Shown here: positions 38,911 through 46,344 of the stretch, in pieces
Numbering within the stretch: the stretch's first letter is position 1
Layout: each line of letters starts with the position of its first letter
Source: Microbacterium terregens
GTDB lineage: Bacteria > Pseudomonadota > Alphaproteobacteria > Sphingomonadales > Sphingomonadaceae
DNA: 64,000 nt
Assembly: GCF_027922045.1 (NCBI RefSeq)
Contig: NZ_BSEX01000006.1
Coordinates: forward strand, 414,102-478,101
Reading direction: 5' to 3'
Position numbers and translations under genes: made by a program
Notes under the pieces: generated by a model
Databases searched by the model: none
What the model was told of the DNA's origin: nothing
What the model saw: the letters and a program-made list of their open reading frames with translations, nothing else

Positions 38911-41576
38911 CCCGCGTCCTTCCCGTTGCTCACTGCCGCCCACGCAGCGGCAACCCGTTGCCGTGCCGCATCGAGCGAGGCAACCGTGCTGTCCCAATCG
39001 GCCTGGCCGAGCGCCCGCGCGACCAGCGCCCGCGACGCCGGCGGCGGCAGCTGCGCATCGGGCGCGACGAGCCGGAACGTCACCAGCGCGCGCGTCAGCA
39101 GCGCATGCGCCTCCACCAGCCCCGGCGGCAGCAACCCGGCCGCCTCCAATGCCGCGGTCGCGCTCGGCAGGTCGGCATGGAAGCCGGTGCGGTGGACCAG
39201 CTGGACGACATGCACGGCGAACTCCAGGTCGACCAGCCCGCCGGGTGCGAGCTTGACGTCGAGCGGCCCGCCGGCCGGCTTGTGCCGCGCCATCTCCGCC
39301 CGCATCTCCCGCGCTTCGGCGACGATGTCGCGCTCCGGCCGGTCGCCTTCCAGCACCGCGCGGATGACGCCGGCCACCTGTTCGCGCGCGCCTGCGGAGC
39401 CGAACACGGGCCGCGCGCGCGTCAGCGCCATATGCTCCCAGGTCCAGGCGCTCTCGCGCTGGTAGCGGGCAAAGCCCTCCAGCGAGACCACCAGCGGCCC
39501 CTGCGCCCCCGACGGCCGCAACCGCGTGTCGATTTCGTAGAGGGGGCCCGAGGCGGTCGGCACCGACAGCGCCGCGGTCACCCGCTGCGCCAGCCGGTTG
39601 TAGTAGAGCACCGCCCCAAGCGGCTTGGGCCCGTCCGATTCCGCGCGATAGTCGCCGGTGAAGAGATAGACGACGTCGAGGTCGGAGGCGTGGGTGAGCA
39701 GCCCGCCACCCAGCCGCCCGAGCGCCACGATCACCAACTCGCTGTCCGGCACCCGCCCGTGCTGGGCCGCGAACTCGGCGACGGTGGCGGCGACCAGCGT
39801 CTCGATCGCCGCCTCGGCCACCCGCGCATAGCCCGCCGCCACCGTCATCGGGTCGCTGGTGCCGGCGATGATCTGCGCGCCCAGGGCAAAGCGCTTCTCG
39901 CCCACGATCGCGCGGGCATGATCGAGCACCGCCTCATAGGACGCGCCCGCCTCGCGCGGGGCCATCTCGGCCGCAAGCTCTGACACCTCCCCCACCGGCT
40001 CCAGCGCGCTCGCATCGATCAGCCCGTCGAGCAGCGTCGCACGCCGCGCGAGCGCCTCCGCCAGGGTCGGCGCATGGCAGAGGATCGCACTCAGCAGCTT
40101 GGCGAGCGCTGGCTGCGCCTCCAGCAGGCGGAACAGGTTGATCGCGCTCGGCAGCCGCCCCAGCATGCCATCGAGCCGGATCAGCGCCTGATACGGGTCG
40201 CTCGCGCTCGCCAGGCTGCTCAGCATCTCCGGCAGCGCCGCCTCCAGCGCGGTGCGGGCAGCCGGGCTGCGGAGCGCGGGATAGCGGCCGCTGCGCCAAT
40301 CGGCGATGCGCCGCGCCGCCTGGTCGGCGGGGTCGAAGCCAAGCTCGTCCAGCCGCGCCTCCAGCAGCTGCGGGTCCGCCGGCACCGCCGGCCGGTCGGT
40401 CGCGCCCAGCGTGTCGTACACCGCCGCCACGCCCTCCACCTTCGGGCGCAGCAGATCGAGCAGGGCGGCGCCGTCCGCCAGCCCGTGCAGCCGTGCGACA
40501 TTGTCGAGCGCCTCCGGCGAGGTCGGCAGGCTGTGCGTCTGGCGATCGTCGACCATCTGCAACCGGTGCTCGATCGTGCGGAACAGCGTGTAGCCCTCCG
40601 CCAGCGTGGCGGCCTGTTCGGGGTCGATCCAGCCCGCCCTGGCGAGCACGGCGAGTGCGTCCAGGGTCGCCGGCGCGCGCAGGCTGCGGTCGCGGCCGCC
40701 ATGGATCAGCTGGTGCACCTGGGCGAAGAACTCCGCCTCGCGGATGCCGCCGCGCCCGCGCTTCAGGTCATAGCCGGGGCCGAACGCCTGGCCTTGGGCA
40801 TAATGGTCGCGAATGCGCCCGGAGATCTGCCGGATCTCCGCCACCGCGCCATAGTCCAGCGCGCGCCGCCACACGAACGGGCGGATCGCGACCAGGAACC
40901 GCCGCCCCAGCGCCAGGTCGCCCGCCGCCGCCCGCGCGCGGATGAAGGCGGCGCGCTCCCACGGCAGCGCCTGCGATTCATAATAGCTGATCGCCGCGCC
41001 CACCGGCAGCGCGATCGGCGATGCCTCGGGCGCAGGCCGCAGCCGCAGGTCCACGCGCAGCACATAGCCGTCGCCGTCGCGCGTCTGGAGCAGCTCGGTC
41101 GCGCGCCGGGCGATCTTGATCGCCGCCTCGTCCGGCGTCTCCCGCTCGCGGTGCGGCAGCGTCGCGCGATCGAACAGCAGGATCGGGTCCACATCGGACG
41201 AATAGTTGAGCTCGCGGCTGCCCTGCTTGCCGAGCGCGATCGCCACGAACCCCTGCGGCGGCGCGCCCGGGGTCCGCTCCTCGATCGCGGCGCGGATCGC
41301 CACGTCGAGCGCACGGTCCGCGAAGGCGCTGAGCAGCCCCGTCACCCGACGCAGGTCATAGGCGCCGGAAAGGTCGCCCAGCGCCACCAGCAGCGCGACG
41401 CGCCGCCGCTCGATCCGCAGCCGCCGCGCGACCCCCATGTCGGGATCGTCGATGCGTGCGTGCGCAAGCGGATCGTCCGCCCATGCGCCGTCGAGCAGCG
41501 GCGCCTCCAGCTCGAGCAGCCGGGCAAGAAACGGGGAGTGCTCCCGCGCGCGCAGAATTGCCGAGTTCAGGTCCAT
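38907..41576 (-). CDS. glnE: Bifunctional glutamine synthetase adenylyltransferase/deadenylase
   Basis: GlnE adenylylates and deadenylylates glutamine synthetase in response to PII. The 889-residue protein has two nucleotidyltransferase halves: the N-terminal deadenylase with ALGKQGSRELNYSSDVDPI (near residue 160) and the C-terminal adenylylase with ALGRLGGGLLTHASDLDVVYLF (near 640). Each supplies a DxD metal site. The length is typical for alphaproteobacteria. The ATG at 41576 is used; 21 upstream codons are unlike the family. It heads the bcp-DUF455-M23 run. No glnB or glnA is in the window. Confidence 0.95.
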   Translation of the reverse strand: MDLNSAILRAREHSPFLARLLELEAPLLDGAWADDPLAHARIDDPDMGVARRLRIERRRVALLVALGDLSGAYDLRRVTGLLSAFADRALDVAIRAAIEERTPGAPPQGFVAIALGKQGSRELNYSSDVDPILLFDRATLPHRERETPDEAAIKIARRATELLQTRDGDGYVLRVDLRLRPAPEASPIALPVGAAISYYESQALPWERAAFIRARAAAGDLALGRRFLVAIRPFVWRRALDYGAVAEIRQISGRIRDHYAQGQAFGPGYDLKRGRGGIREAEFFAQVHQLIHGGRDRSLRAPATLDALAVLARAGWIDPEQAATLAEGYTLFRTIEHRLQMVDDRQTHSLPTSPEALDNVARLHGLADGAALLDLLRPKVEGVAAVYDTLGATDRPAVPADPQLLEARLDELGFDPADQAARRIADWRSGRYPALRSPAARTALEAALPEMLSSLASASDPYQALIRLDGMLGRLPSAINLFRLLEAQPALAKLLSAILCHAPTLAEALARRATLLDGLIDASALEPVGEVSELAAEMAPREAGASYEAVLDHARAIVGEKRFALGAQIIAGTSDPMTVAAGYARVAEAAIETLVAATVAEFAAQHGRVPDSELVIVALGRLGGGLLTHASDLDVVYLFTGDYRAESDGPKPLGAVLYYNRLAQRVTAALSVPTASGPLYEIDTRLRPSGAQGPLVVSLEGFARYQRESAWTWEHMALTRARPVFGSAGAREQVAGVIRAVLEGDRPERDIVAEAREMRAEMARHKPAGGPLDVKLAPGGLVDLEFAVHVVQLVHRTGFHADLPSATAALEAAGLLPPGLVEAHALLTRALVTFRLVAPDAQLPPPASRALVARALGQADWDSTVASLDAARQRVAAAWAAVSNGKDAG

Positions 41577-41666
41577 GCCCTCTGGTGCGATGGTTCGGGA
41601 CGCGGGCGCAACGACAAAAGCGCGATGCGAAAGCAACAAATATCAAGATGTTGAGTTGTTAGGCCG

Positions 41667-41864
41667 ATGGTTACTTCGCCACCCCGCCGGGCCCCCGATG
41701 CCGTTTCTGACGCGAACAGGTCGCGCGGCGTCGTTGTGCGTCGCCCCCGGCCCCGCGACGCGATCGGAAACGCGCTTCGTCAGAGTTTCGACGGCATGGA
41801 GAACTTGCCGGACGAGTTCGCGCCCTACCTCCGCCTGCTGGACAGGATCAGCCACCGACACTAA
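41667..41864 (+). CDS. Candidate NepR-like small protein
   Basis: A 65-codon frame whose C-terminal half resembles the anti-sigma factor NepR: IGNALRQSFDGMENLPDEF then APYLRLLDRIS, against VGDALRAVYQDAAGEEIPDEM then LDLLSKLK in the true nepR at 44011. Shared are the G-x-ALR helix, an aromatic two to three residues later, and Pro-Asp-Glu before a Leu-rich helix. It lies 91 bases from the divergent glnE and converges with ecfG. The N-terminal half is low in information, the ribosome site is weak (AGG three bases before the ATG), and codon bias is only moderate. Confidence 0.4.
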   Translation: MVTSPPRRAPDAVSDANRSRGVVVRRPRPRDAIGNALRQSFDGMENLPDEFAPYLRLLDRISHRH

Positions 41865-42025
41865 CGCGGCCCGTCGGCTGACCGCGAGCTAGGAGGCCTA
41901 GCCGCACCGGCCTTGCTTCTCGTTCTGGAAAGTGCCGCACCGGCCCGGAGGCAGGCGCGCGGCCACCGGCGTCGCGCGGCGAGGACCCGGGCCCTGCCTG
42001 CACAGAAGCCCGCTAGAGCCGGCCG

Positions 42026-42658
42026 TCAGCGGTCGCGGCTGAGCTCGTTGACCTCGCCCATGATCGCCTCGAGCGCGCTCTGCTCGCCATTGCCCGGGTG
42101 CGAGGCACGGGTGGGAAGCTGGCCCTCGGTCAGCAGGGTTTCGAGCGCCACGCGGCCGCGGGCGACGCGGCTCTTGATGGTGCCCACCGCCACGTTGCAG
42201 ATTTCGGCCGCTTCCTCATAGGCGAAGCCCCCCGCGCCGACGAGGATCAGCGCCTCGCGCTGCGGCTGCGGCAGGTGGAGCAAGGCGCGCTGCATGTCGG
42301 ACAGCTCGACGTGGCGATCCTGGCTGGCCGGGGCCGCCAGGATGCGGTCGGCCACCAGATCGTCCCACTCGCCCTTGAAGCGCGCACGGCGCATCTGGGA
42401 GAGATAGAGGTTACGCAGGATGATGAAGGTCCAGGCGCGCATGTTGGTGCCGGCCTGGAAGCGCTGGCGCGCCGCCCACGCCTTCAACAGCGTTTCCTGA
42501 ACCAGGTCGTCGGCTAGATCGCGGCTGCCGGAAAGCGAGCGTCCGAAGGCGCGCAGGTGCGGGATGACCTGCGCCAGCTGCTTCTTGAACTCAGGGTCGG
42601 ACAGCGCGACGTGCTCGGTCGCACCAGTCTCTTCGCCCGTAACTTCCGGTTCAGTCAT
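42026..42658 (-). CDS. ecfG: General stress response sigma factor EcfG
   Basis: EcfG is the ECF sigma factor of the alphaproteobacterial general stress response, held inactive by NepR until PhyR is phosphorylated. The 210-residue protein has region 2 (FGRSLSGSRDLADDLVQETLLKAW, TFIILRNLYLSQMRRAR) and region 4 (HLPQPQREALILVGAGGFAYEEAAEICNVAVGTIKSRVARGR; each shown in part) typical of this group. It is on the same strand as phyR, with a 44-residue membrane protein between them. Usually ecfG follows nepR; here nepR is divergent, so the locus is rearranged. The ATG at 42658 is used. Confidence 0.92.
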   Translation of the reverse strand: MTEPEVTGEETGATEHVALSDPEFKKQLAQVIPHLRAFGRSLSGSRDLADDLVQETLLKAWAARQRFQAGTNMRAWTFIILRNLYLSQMRRARFKGEWDDLVADRILAAPASQDRHVELSDMQRALLHLPQPQREALILVGAGGFAYEEAAEICNVAVGTIKSRVARGRVALETLLTEGQLPTRASHPGNGEQSALEAIMGEVNELSRDR

Positions 42659-42769
42659 GAAAATCCGATCGGTGGGCGGCCGCAAGCTCGCGGCGGCGCC
42701 ATGTTGCCAACATAGGGGATGCGTCCGTCGATTGCCAGCGGGCGCGCCGGCCGGACGCCCGGTCGCGGG

Positions 42770-42904
42770 TCAGGACCAGAGAATGATCGCGAAAATGACG
42801 ATCACCAGCGCCAGCGACACCCCCAGGATGTAACGGGTCATCCCGGGGGTCGTGCCCGCACGGGCACGATCGGTGTTCAGATGGGTTCGCTTATCGTCGA
42901 CCAT
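42770..42904 (-). CDS. Small single-pass membrane protein between phyR and ecfG
   Basis: A 44-residue frame (MVDDKRTHLNTDRARAGTTP, then a membrane helix ILGVSLALVIVIFAIILW). It has a charged soluble start and a C-terminal hydrophobic segment of about 20 residues, so it is a plausible tail-anchored or single-pass membrane peptide. It lies 37 bases after phyR and 111 bases before ecfG on the same strand. No family was recognised. It could tune the stress response at the membrane, but that rests only on position. Confidence 0.7.
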   Translation of the reverse strand: MVDDKRTHLNTDRARAGTTPGMTRYILGVSLALVIVIFAIILWS

Positions 42905-42940
42905 TCTGCCTAAACCCCCCAGGATCGTTTTGGCTCCGTA

Positions 42941-43741
42941 TCAGATCGTCGGCACCGTCGACTGGTCGAAGAACAGCGCCTGGCTGATCGCCGCCTTGAC
43001 GGTGGAACGCTGGAACGGCTTGGTGATGAGGAACGTCGGCTCCGGCCGCTCGCCCGTCAGCAGCCGCTCCGGGAACGCCGTGATGAAGATCACCGGCACG
43101 TTGAACTCGGCCAGGATGTCTTTGACCGCGTCGATGCCCGAGCTGTCGTCGGCGAGCTGGATGTCGGCGAGCACCAGGCCCGGGCGATCCTCCATCGCCA
43201 GCGCCACCGCCTCGTCGCGGGTGACGGCGACGCCGGTCACGTCATGGCCCAGGTCGCGCACGATGGTTTCCAGGTCCATCGCGATCAGCGGCTCGTCCTC
43301 GATGATCATCACGCGCGAACGGGTTTGCGCCTCGATCTCGCGCAGCGCCTCGGCCACCAGCGATTCCACTTCTTCTTCGCTGGTGTCGATCAGATAGGCC
43401 GTGTCCTCGTTGGTGAAGCCTTCCATCGCGGTCAGCAGCAGCGCCTGACGCGACAGCGGCGCGATGCGGGCGAGCCGGGCACGCGCGATCGCTTCCTGAT
43501 CGCCGCTCGCTTCTTCGCGCGCGGCGTCTTCGGCCGGGTGAGTCGACGACCAGATCGCCTGGAAGGTACGATAGAGGCCAAGCCGGGGATCGACGTCCCG
43601 CGGGAATTCCTCGGGCGCCGCCACGATCGCCTCCAGGGCGGCGCGCACGTAGCGGTCGCCTTCCGACTGGCTGCCCGTGAGCGCACGACCGTAGCGCCGC
43701 AGGAAAGGAAGATGCGGCGCCAGTTGCTGTCCAAGCGACAT
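42941..43741 (-). CDS. phyR: Stress response regulator PhyR
   Basis: PhyR joins a sigma-factor-like N-terminal domain (about residues 1-125) to a C-terminal receiver domain (about 143-262). On phosphorylation the sigma-like part sequesters NepR and frees EcfG. The receiver has the conserved acidic pair IIEDEPLIAMDLE, phosphoacceptor D193 in LVLADIQLADDSSG, the switch Thr in VIFITAFPE and Lys in LITKPFQ. The N-terminal half shows FLRRYGRALTGSQSEGDRYV. Divergent to nepR-phyP across a 269-base control region. Confidence 0.95.
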   Translation of the reverse strand: MSLGQQLAPHLPFLRRYGRALTGSQSEGDRYVRAALEAIVAAPEEFPRDVDPRLGLYRTFQAIWSSTHPAEDAAREEASGDQEAIARARLARIAPLSRQALLLTAMEGFTNEDTAYLIDTSEEEVESLVAEALREIEAQTRSRVMIIEDEPLIAMDLETIVRDLGHDVTGVAVTRDEAVALAMEDRPGLVLADIQLADDSSGIDAVKDILAEFNVPVIFITAFPERLLTGERPEPTFLITKPFQRSTVKAAISQALFFDQSTVPTI

Positions 43742-43856
43742 GATCGGGTAGGTCTCCTCCAGAGGTGGACGGCCATTCTGGGGAGCCGTCCAAACGTTTG
43801 CAATTCACTTTCACGACGGCGGAAGAGACGCTCTCCCCCGATTTCGCGTCGGGGTT

Positions 43857-43881
43857 GGAACCAACGAGGACGAATTTGGTT
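43857..43881 (+). promoter_or_regulatory. Possible EcfG-type promoter of nepR
   Basis: GGAAC at 43857-43861 is followed after 16 bases by GGTT (43878-43881), one mismatch from CGTT. It faces nepR. Autoregulation of nepR by EcfG is common in alphaproteobacteria, but the mismatch and 130-base leader weaken the case. Confidence 0.4.
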
Positions 43882-44010
43882 TCACGCCATGCGCCGGTGC
43901 TTTGCCTGCATGCGGATGCGGGCAGCCGCTGCATGCATCCGTCGGGTTGGCGTGGCCGCATTTGTTCATGTAGTGCACGGCACGGGTGCCGCGCTTAGGG
44001 GGCTTAGGGT

Positions 44011-44196
44011 GTGCAGTTGGTGACGGGTTCGAACGAAACGGAACGGCAGGAACGCGCCGCGACCGCGGACGGCAAGCAGAAGCCTGAGGAAGGCAAGCAG
44101 AAGAACGTCGGTGACGCGCTGCGCGCTGTCTATCAGGATGCCGCTGGGGAAGAGATCCCCGACGAGATGCTCGACCTGCTCAGCAAGCTGAAATAG
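44011..44196 (+). CDS. nepR: Anti-sigma factor NepR
   Basis: NepR binds EcfG and blocks it; phosphorylated PhyR takes it away. The 61-residue protein has a charged, variable N-terminus and the conserved two-helix core VGDALRAVYQDAAGEEIPDE then MLDLLSKLK. It starts with GTG at 44011, or possibly GTG at 44020 (three codons shorter). It is followed 10 bases later by phyP. Divergent to phyR. Confidence 0.93.
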   Translation: MQLVTGSNETERQERAATADGKQKPEEGKQKNVGDALRAVYQDAAGEEIPDEMLDLLSKLK

Positions 44197-44206
44197 CGCC
44201 ACCTTC

Positions 44207-45790
44207 GTGGCCGAAGACGATCTCGAACGCCGCAGGCCGATGGTGCCTGTGGCGGCGTTTCAGCACCTGACGACGGGTGCGCGTGTTTTCCTGATTCTCA
44301 GCATCGCGCTGCTGCCGCTGGCGCTGATCGCCTTGTTCGCGACGCTGCAGACGACGCGGACGGTGGACGTAGAGACGCGCGCGCGCCTGCGCGTGGCCGG
44401 GCTGGAGGCGTCGCGTGCGCTTGCCAACGAACTCGTCGGCGACCTGACGGCGCTGCGCGTCGCGCTGCGGGCCATCGACAGCGATGTCCAGGACGCCCCC
44501 AGCTGCGCCCGCGTCCAGGGGATCTTCGCCCAGCAGTCCGCCGCCGGCATCCGCTTCGAGATCGCCGATGCGACCGGCCGCACGCTGTGCGGTGCGCAAC
44601 TGCCGGTGCCGCTGCCCGCCCTGTCCGATCCCGGCCGCCTCCAGGTGACGCTGCTCCCGGCGCAGGGCCTGTTGGTCCACCTGCCCGATGCGCCCAACGG
44701 CACGCGTGCCGACGCCTTCTTCCCGACCGAAGTGCTGGCCGACGTCGCCCGCCCGAGCGGCTTCGTGCCCCCCTATGCCGCCGAGCTGCAGCGCGGCGAC
44801 GAGATGCCGCTCCAGCTCCAGGGCCTGCCGCGCAGGGGAGCGCTCGAACGTCGCGAGACGCTGGTGGTGCCGCTCGGCTTCGACGAGCTCGCCTTCTCCA
44901 TGTCGGTGCGCAGCGCCCCGATCACCTCGCCCGTGCTGGTGGCGATGCTGCTGCCGCTGCTGATGTGGGCCGCCGCCGCCGGCATCGGCTGGTTCGTGGT
45001 GGACCGCCTGCTGATCCGCCCGCTGCGCCGCCTGCGCGCGAGCGTCGCCTCCTATACCCCGGGCGAGGTGATCCGCAGCGTCGACTATGGCGCCGTCCCC
45101 GCCCACGAGATCGCCGAGCTGGGCGAGACTTTCCAGGCGATCACCCGCACGGTGCAGGAGCATGAGGGCAACCTCGCCGAAGGGCTGGTCCGCCAGACCA
45201 AGCTCACGCGCGAGGTCCATCACCGGGTCAAGAACAACCTCCAGGTGATCGCCAGCCTGATCAACTTCCATGCGCGCAGCGCGCCCAGTGCCGACGCGAG
45301 CGAGGCCTATGCCTCGATCCAGCGCCGGGTGGACGCGCTGGCGGTGGTGCACCGCCACCATTTCGCCGAGCTGGAGGAAAATCGCGGGCTGGAGCTGCGC
45401 GCGGTGATTGGCGAACTCGCCTCCAACATCCGTGCGACCGCCCCCGAACACGCCTCCGGCCTCGGCATCACCATCGATGTCGAGCCGCTGCTGGTGTCGC
45501 AGGACGTCGGCGTCGCCGTCTCGTTCCTGCTGACCGAGCTGATCGAGCTGGCGATGATGGTCAATCCGAGCACCCAGGCGCGCATTTCGGCCAAGGTGTC
45601 GCAGCCCGAACAGGTGGTGTTGCGGGTGAGTTCGCCGGCGCTGGTCGAAAGCGCCGAACTGAGCGAGCTGGTCGCCTCGCGCTATGGCCGGGTGCTGCTC
45701 GGCCTCTCGCGCCAGCTGCGCTCCCCCCTCCACCACGATCCGCTGGTGGGCGCCTATGAAATCGCGATCAGCGCGCGTTCGGCGCGCTGA
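44207..45790 (+). CDS. phyP: PhyP-type sensor protein of the general stress response
   Basis: PhyP was described in a sphingomonad as a membrane-bound negative regulator, probably a phosphatase, of PhyR. This 527-residue protein has a helix near residues 27-47, a periplasmic domain, a second helix near 246-267, a HAMP-like segment and a HisKA_2 helix with VHHRVKNNLQVIASLINFHA (His near 346). The following ATP-binding region is degenerate: the expected NEL-x2-NA-x-K/H block reads LLTELIELAMM and no clear G-boxes follow. This fits phosphatase action without kinase action. It starts with GTG 10 bases after nepR. Confidence 0.85.
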   Translation: MAEDDLERRRPMVPVAAFQHLTTGARVFLILSIALLPLALIALFATLQTTRTVDVETRARLRVAGLEASRALANELVGDLTALRVALRAIDSDVQDAPSCARVQGIFAQQSAAGIRFEIADATGRTLCGAQLPVPLPALSDPGRLQVTLLPAQGLLVHLPDAPNGTRADAFFPTEVLADVARPSGFVPPYAAELQRGDEMPLQLQGLPRRGALERRETLVVPLGFDELAFSMSVRSAPITSPVLVAMLLPLLMWAAAAGIGWFVVDRLLIRPLRRLRASVASYTPGEVIRSVDYGAVPAHEIAELGETFQAITRTVQEHEGNLAEGLVRQTKLTREVHHRVKNNLQVIASLINFHARSAPSADASEAYASIQRRVDALAVVHRHHFAELEENRGLELRAVIGELASNIRATAPEHASGLGITIDVEPLLVSQDVGVAVSFLLTELIELAMMVNPSTQARISAKVSQPEQVVLRVSSPALVESAELSELVASRYGRVLLGLSRQLRSPLHHDPLVGAYEIAISARSAR

Positions 45791-45855
45791 TCCACGGCGT
45801 TCCGCGGGTCGTTACGCCGCTGCGGAAAAAAGAATCTCCCCGAGCGTTTTTCCCC

Positions 45856-45880
45856 GGAACCACCGCCCCCAAGCGACGTT
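45856..45880 (+). promoter_or_regulatory. EcfG-type promoter (exact consensus)
   Basis: GGAAC at 45856-45860 and CGTT at 45877-45880 with a 16-base spacer, in the gap after phyP. It points at a C-rich double hairpin and terminator (45887-46044) rather than at a nearby start codon. Confidence 0.7.
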
Positions 45881-45886
45881 TTGTTC

Positions 45887-46044
45887 TTCGGATAGCGACC
45901 TTATGCCCCCCCCGCTCTCGCTATCCAGAACACGGGCCCGGAAGCGTCTACCCTCCCCCCCCCCCGGTGACGCTTCCGGGCCCACATTCCTTCCAGCATC
46001 GAGATCCCACCGCGGCAGCGCTGCAACAGCTGCGCGCGGTTTTT
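45887..46044 (+). ncRNA. Predicted EcfG-dependent small RNA with C-rich loops
   Basis: Starting about seven bases after the -10 of the exact EcfG promoter, the transcript folds into three stems. The first is 9 bp (45890-45898 with 45918-45926) with a loop containing eight C in a row. The second is 15 bp and perfect (45934-45948 with 45969-45983), with a 20-base loop holding CCC, T and eleven C. The third is the terminator at 46009-46044. No open frame fits. C-rich loops of this sort in known alphaproteobacterial sRNAs pair with Shine-Dalgarno sequences. Exact ends are inferred from promoter and terminator. Confidence 0.6.
46009..46044 (+). terminator. Rho-independent terminator of the predicted small RNA
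   Basis: ACCGCGGCAGC (46009-46019) pairs with GCTGCGCGCGGT (46029-46040) with one bulged base, and five T follow (46040-46044). It ends transcription before the entericidin-like gene, so that gene needs its own promoter. Confidence 0.75.
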
Positions 46045-46063
46045 GCGTGGTCGATCCGACTGC

Positions 46064-46088
46064 GGAACGAAAATCGCGGCGAGGCATT
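46064..46088 (+). promoter_or_regulatory. Possible EcfG-type promoter of entericidin-like gene
   Basis: GGAAC at 46064-46068 and CATT at 46085-46088, spacer 16 bases. One mismatch in the -10, but the predicted leader of about 30 bases is a good fit to the gene at 46125. Confidence 0.45.
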
Positions 46089-46124
46089 CCCATCCTGCAG
46101 ATTCAACGGTTCATGGAGGATTTC

Positions 46125-46259
46125 ATGCGCAAGGTTTTTGGTTTGATGGCGATCGCCGGCGCGCTGATGGTCAGCGCGTGCAACACGGTCGAGGGCGCGG
46201 GCCGCGACGTCTCGTCGGCAGGCGATGCCGTCTCGGACGCTGCGAGCGACAGCAAGTAA
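46125..46259 (+). CDS. Entericidin A/B-like small lipoprotein
   Basis: A 44-residue precursor with a lipobox LMVSAC (Cys at residue 19), and a short mature part rich in Ala, Ser, Asp and Gly (NTVEGAGRDVSSAGDAVSD). This matches the entericidin family, whose members are stress-induced outer-membrane lipoproteins of unclear function. TGGAGGA lies four bases before the ATG. An EcfG-like promoter and a terminator at 46281 flank it, so it is a monocistronic stress gene. Confidence 0.85.
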   Translation: MRKVFGLMAIAGALMVSACNTVEGAGRDVSSAGDAVSDAASDSK

Positions 46260-46280
46260 GCGCACCTTCCTGGTACGCGA

Positions 46281-46319
46281 ACGGGCGGTCCGGACATCCC
46301 GGGCCGCCCGTTTCTTTTT
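46281..46319 (+). terminator. Rho-independent terminator after entericidin-like gene
   Basis: CGGGCGG (46282-46288) and CCGCCCG (46304-46310) with more GC pairs inside form a strong stem, followed by TTTCTTTTT. Confidence 0.85.
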
Positions 46320-46344
46320 GCCCGACGAACGTCGGTTCAGGGGA

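Noticed and set aside
43742..44010. EcfG-type site facing phyR
   Set aside because: No GGAAC is present on the minus strand in this gap; only the plus-strand site toward nepR is near consensus.
45934..45983. The 15-bp hairpin after phyP as a plain transcription terminator
   Set aside because: No T run follows the stem, the loop is 20 bases of mostly C, and a proper terminator is present about 25 bases later.
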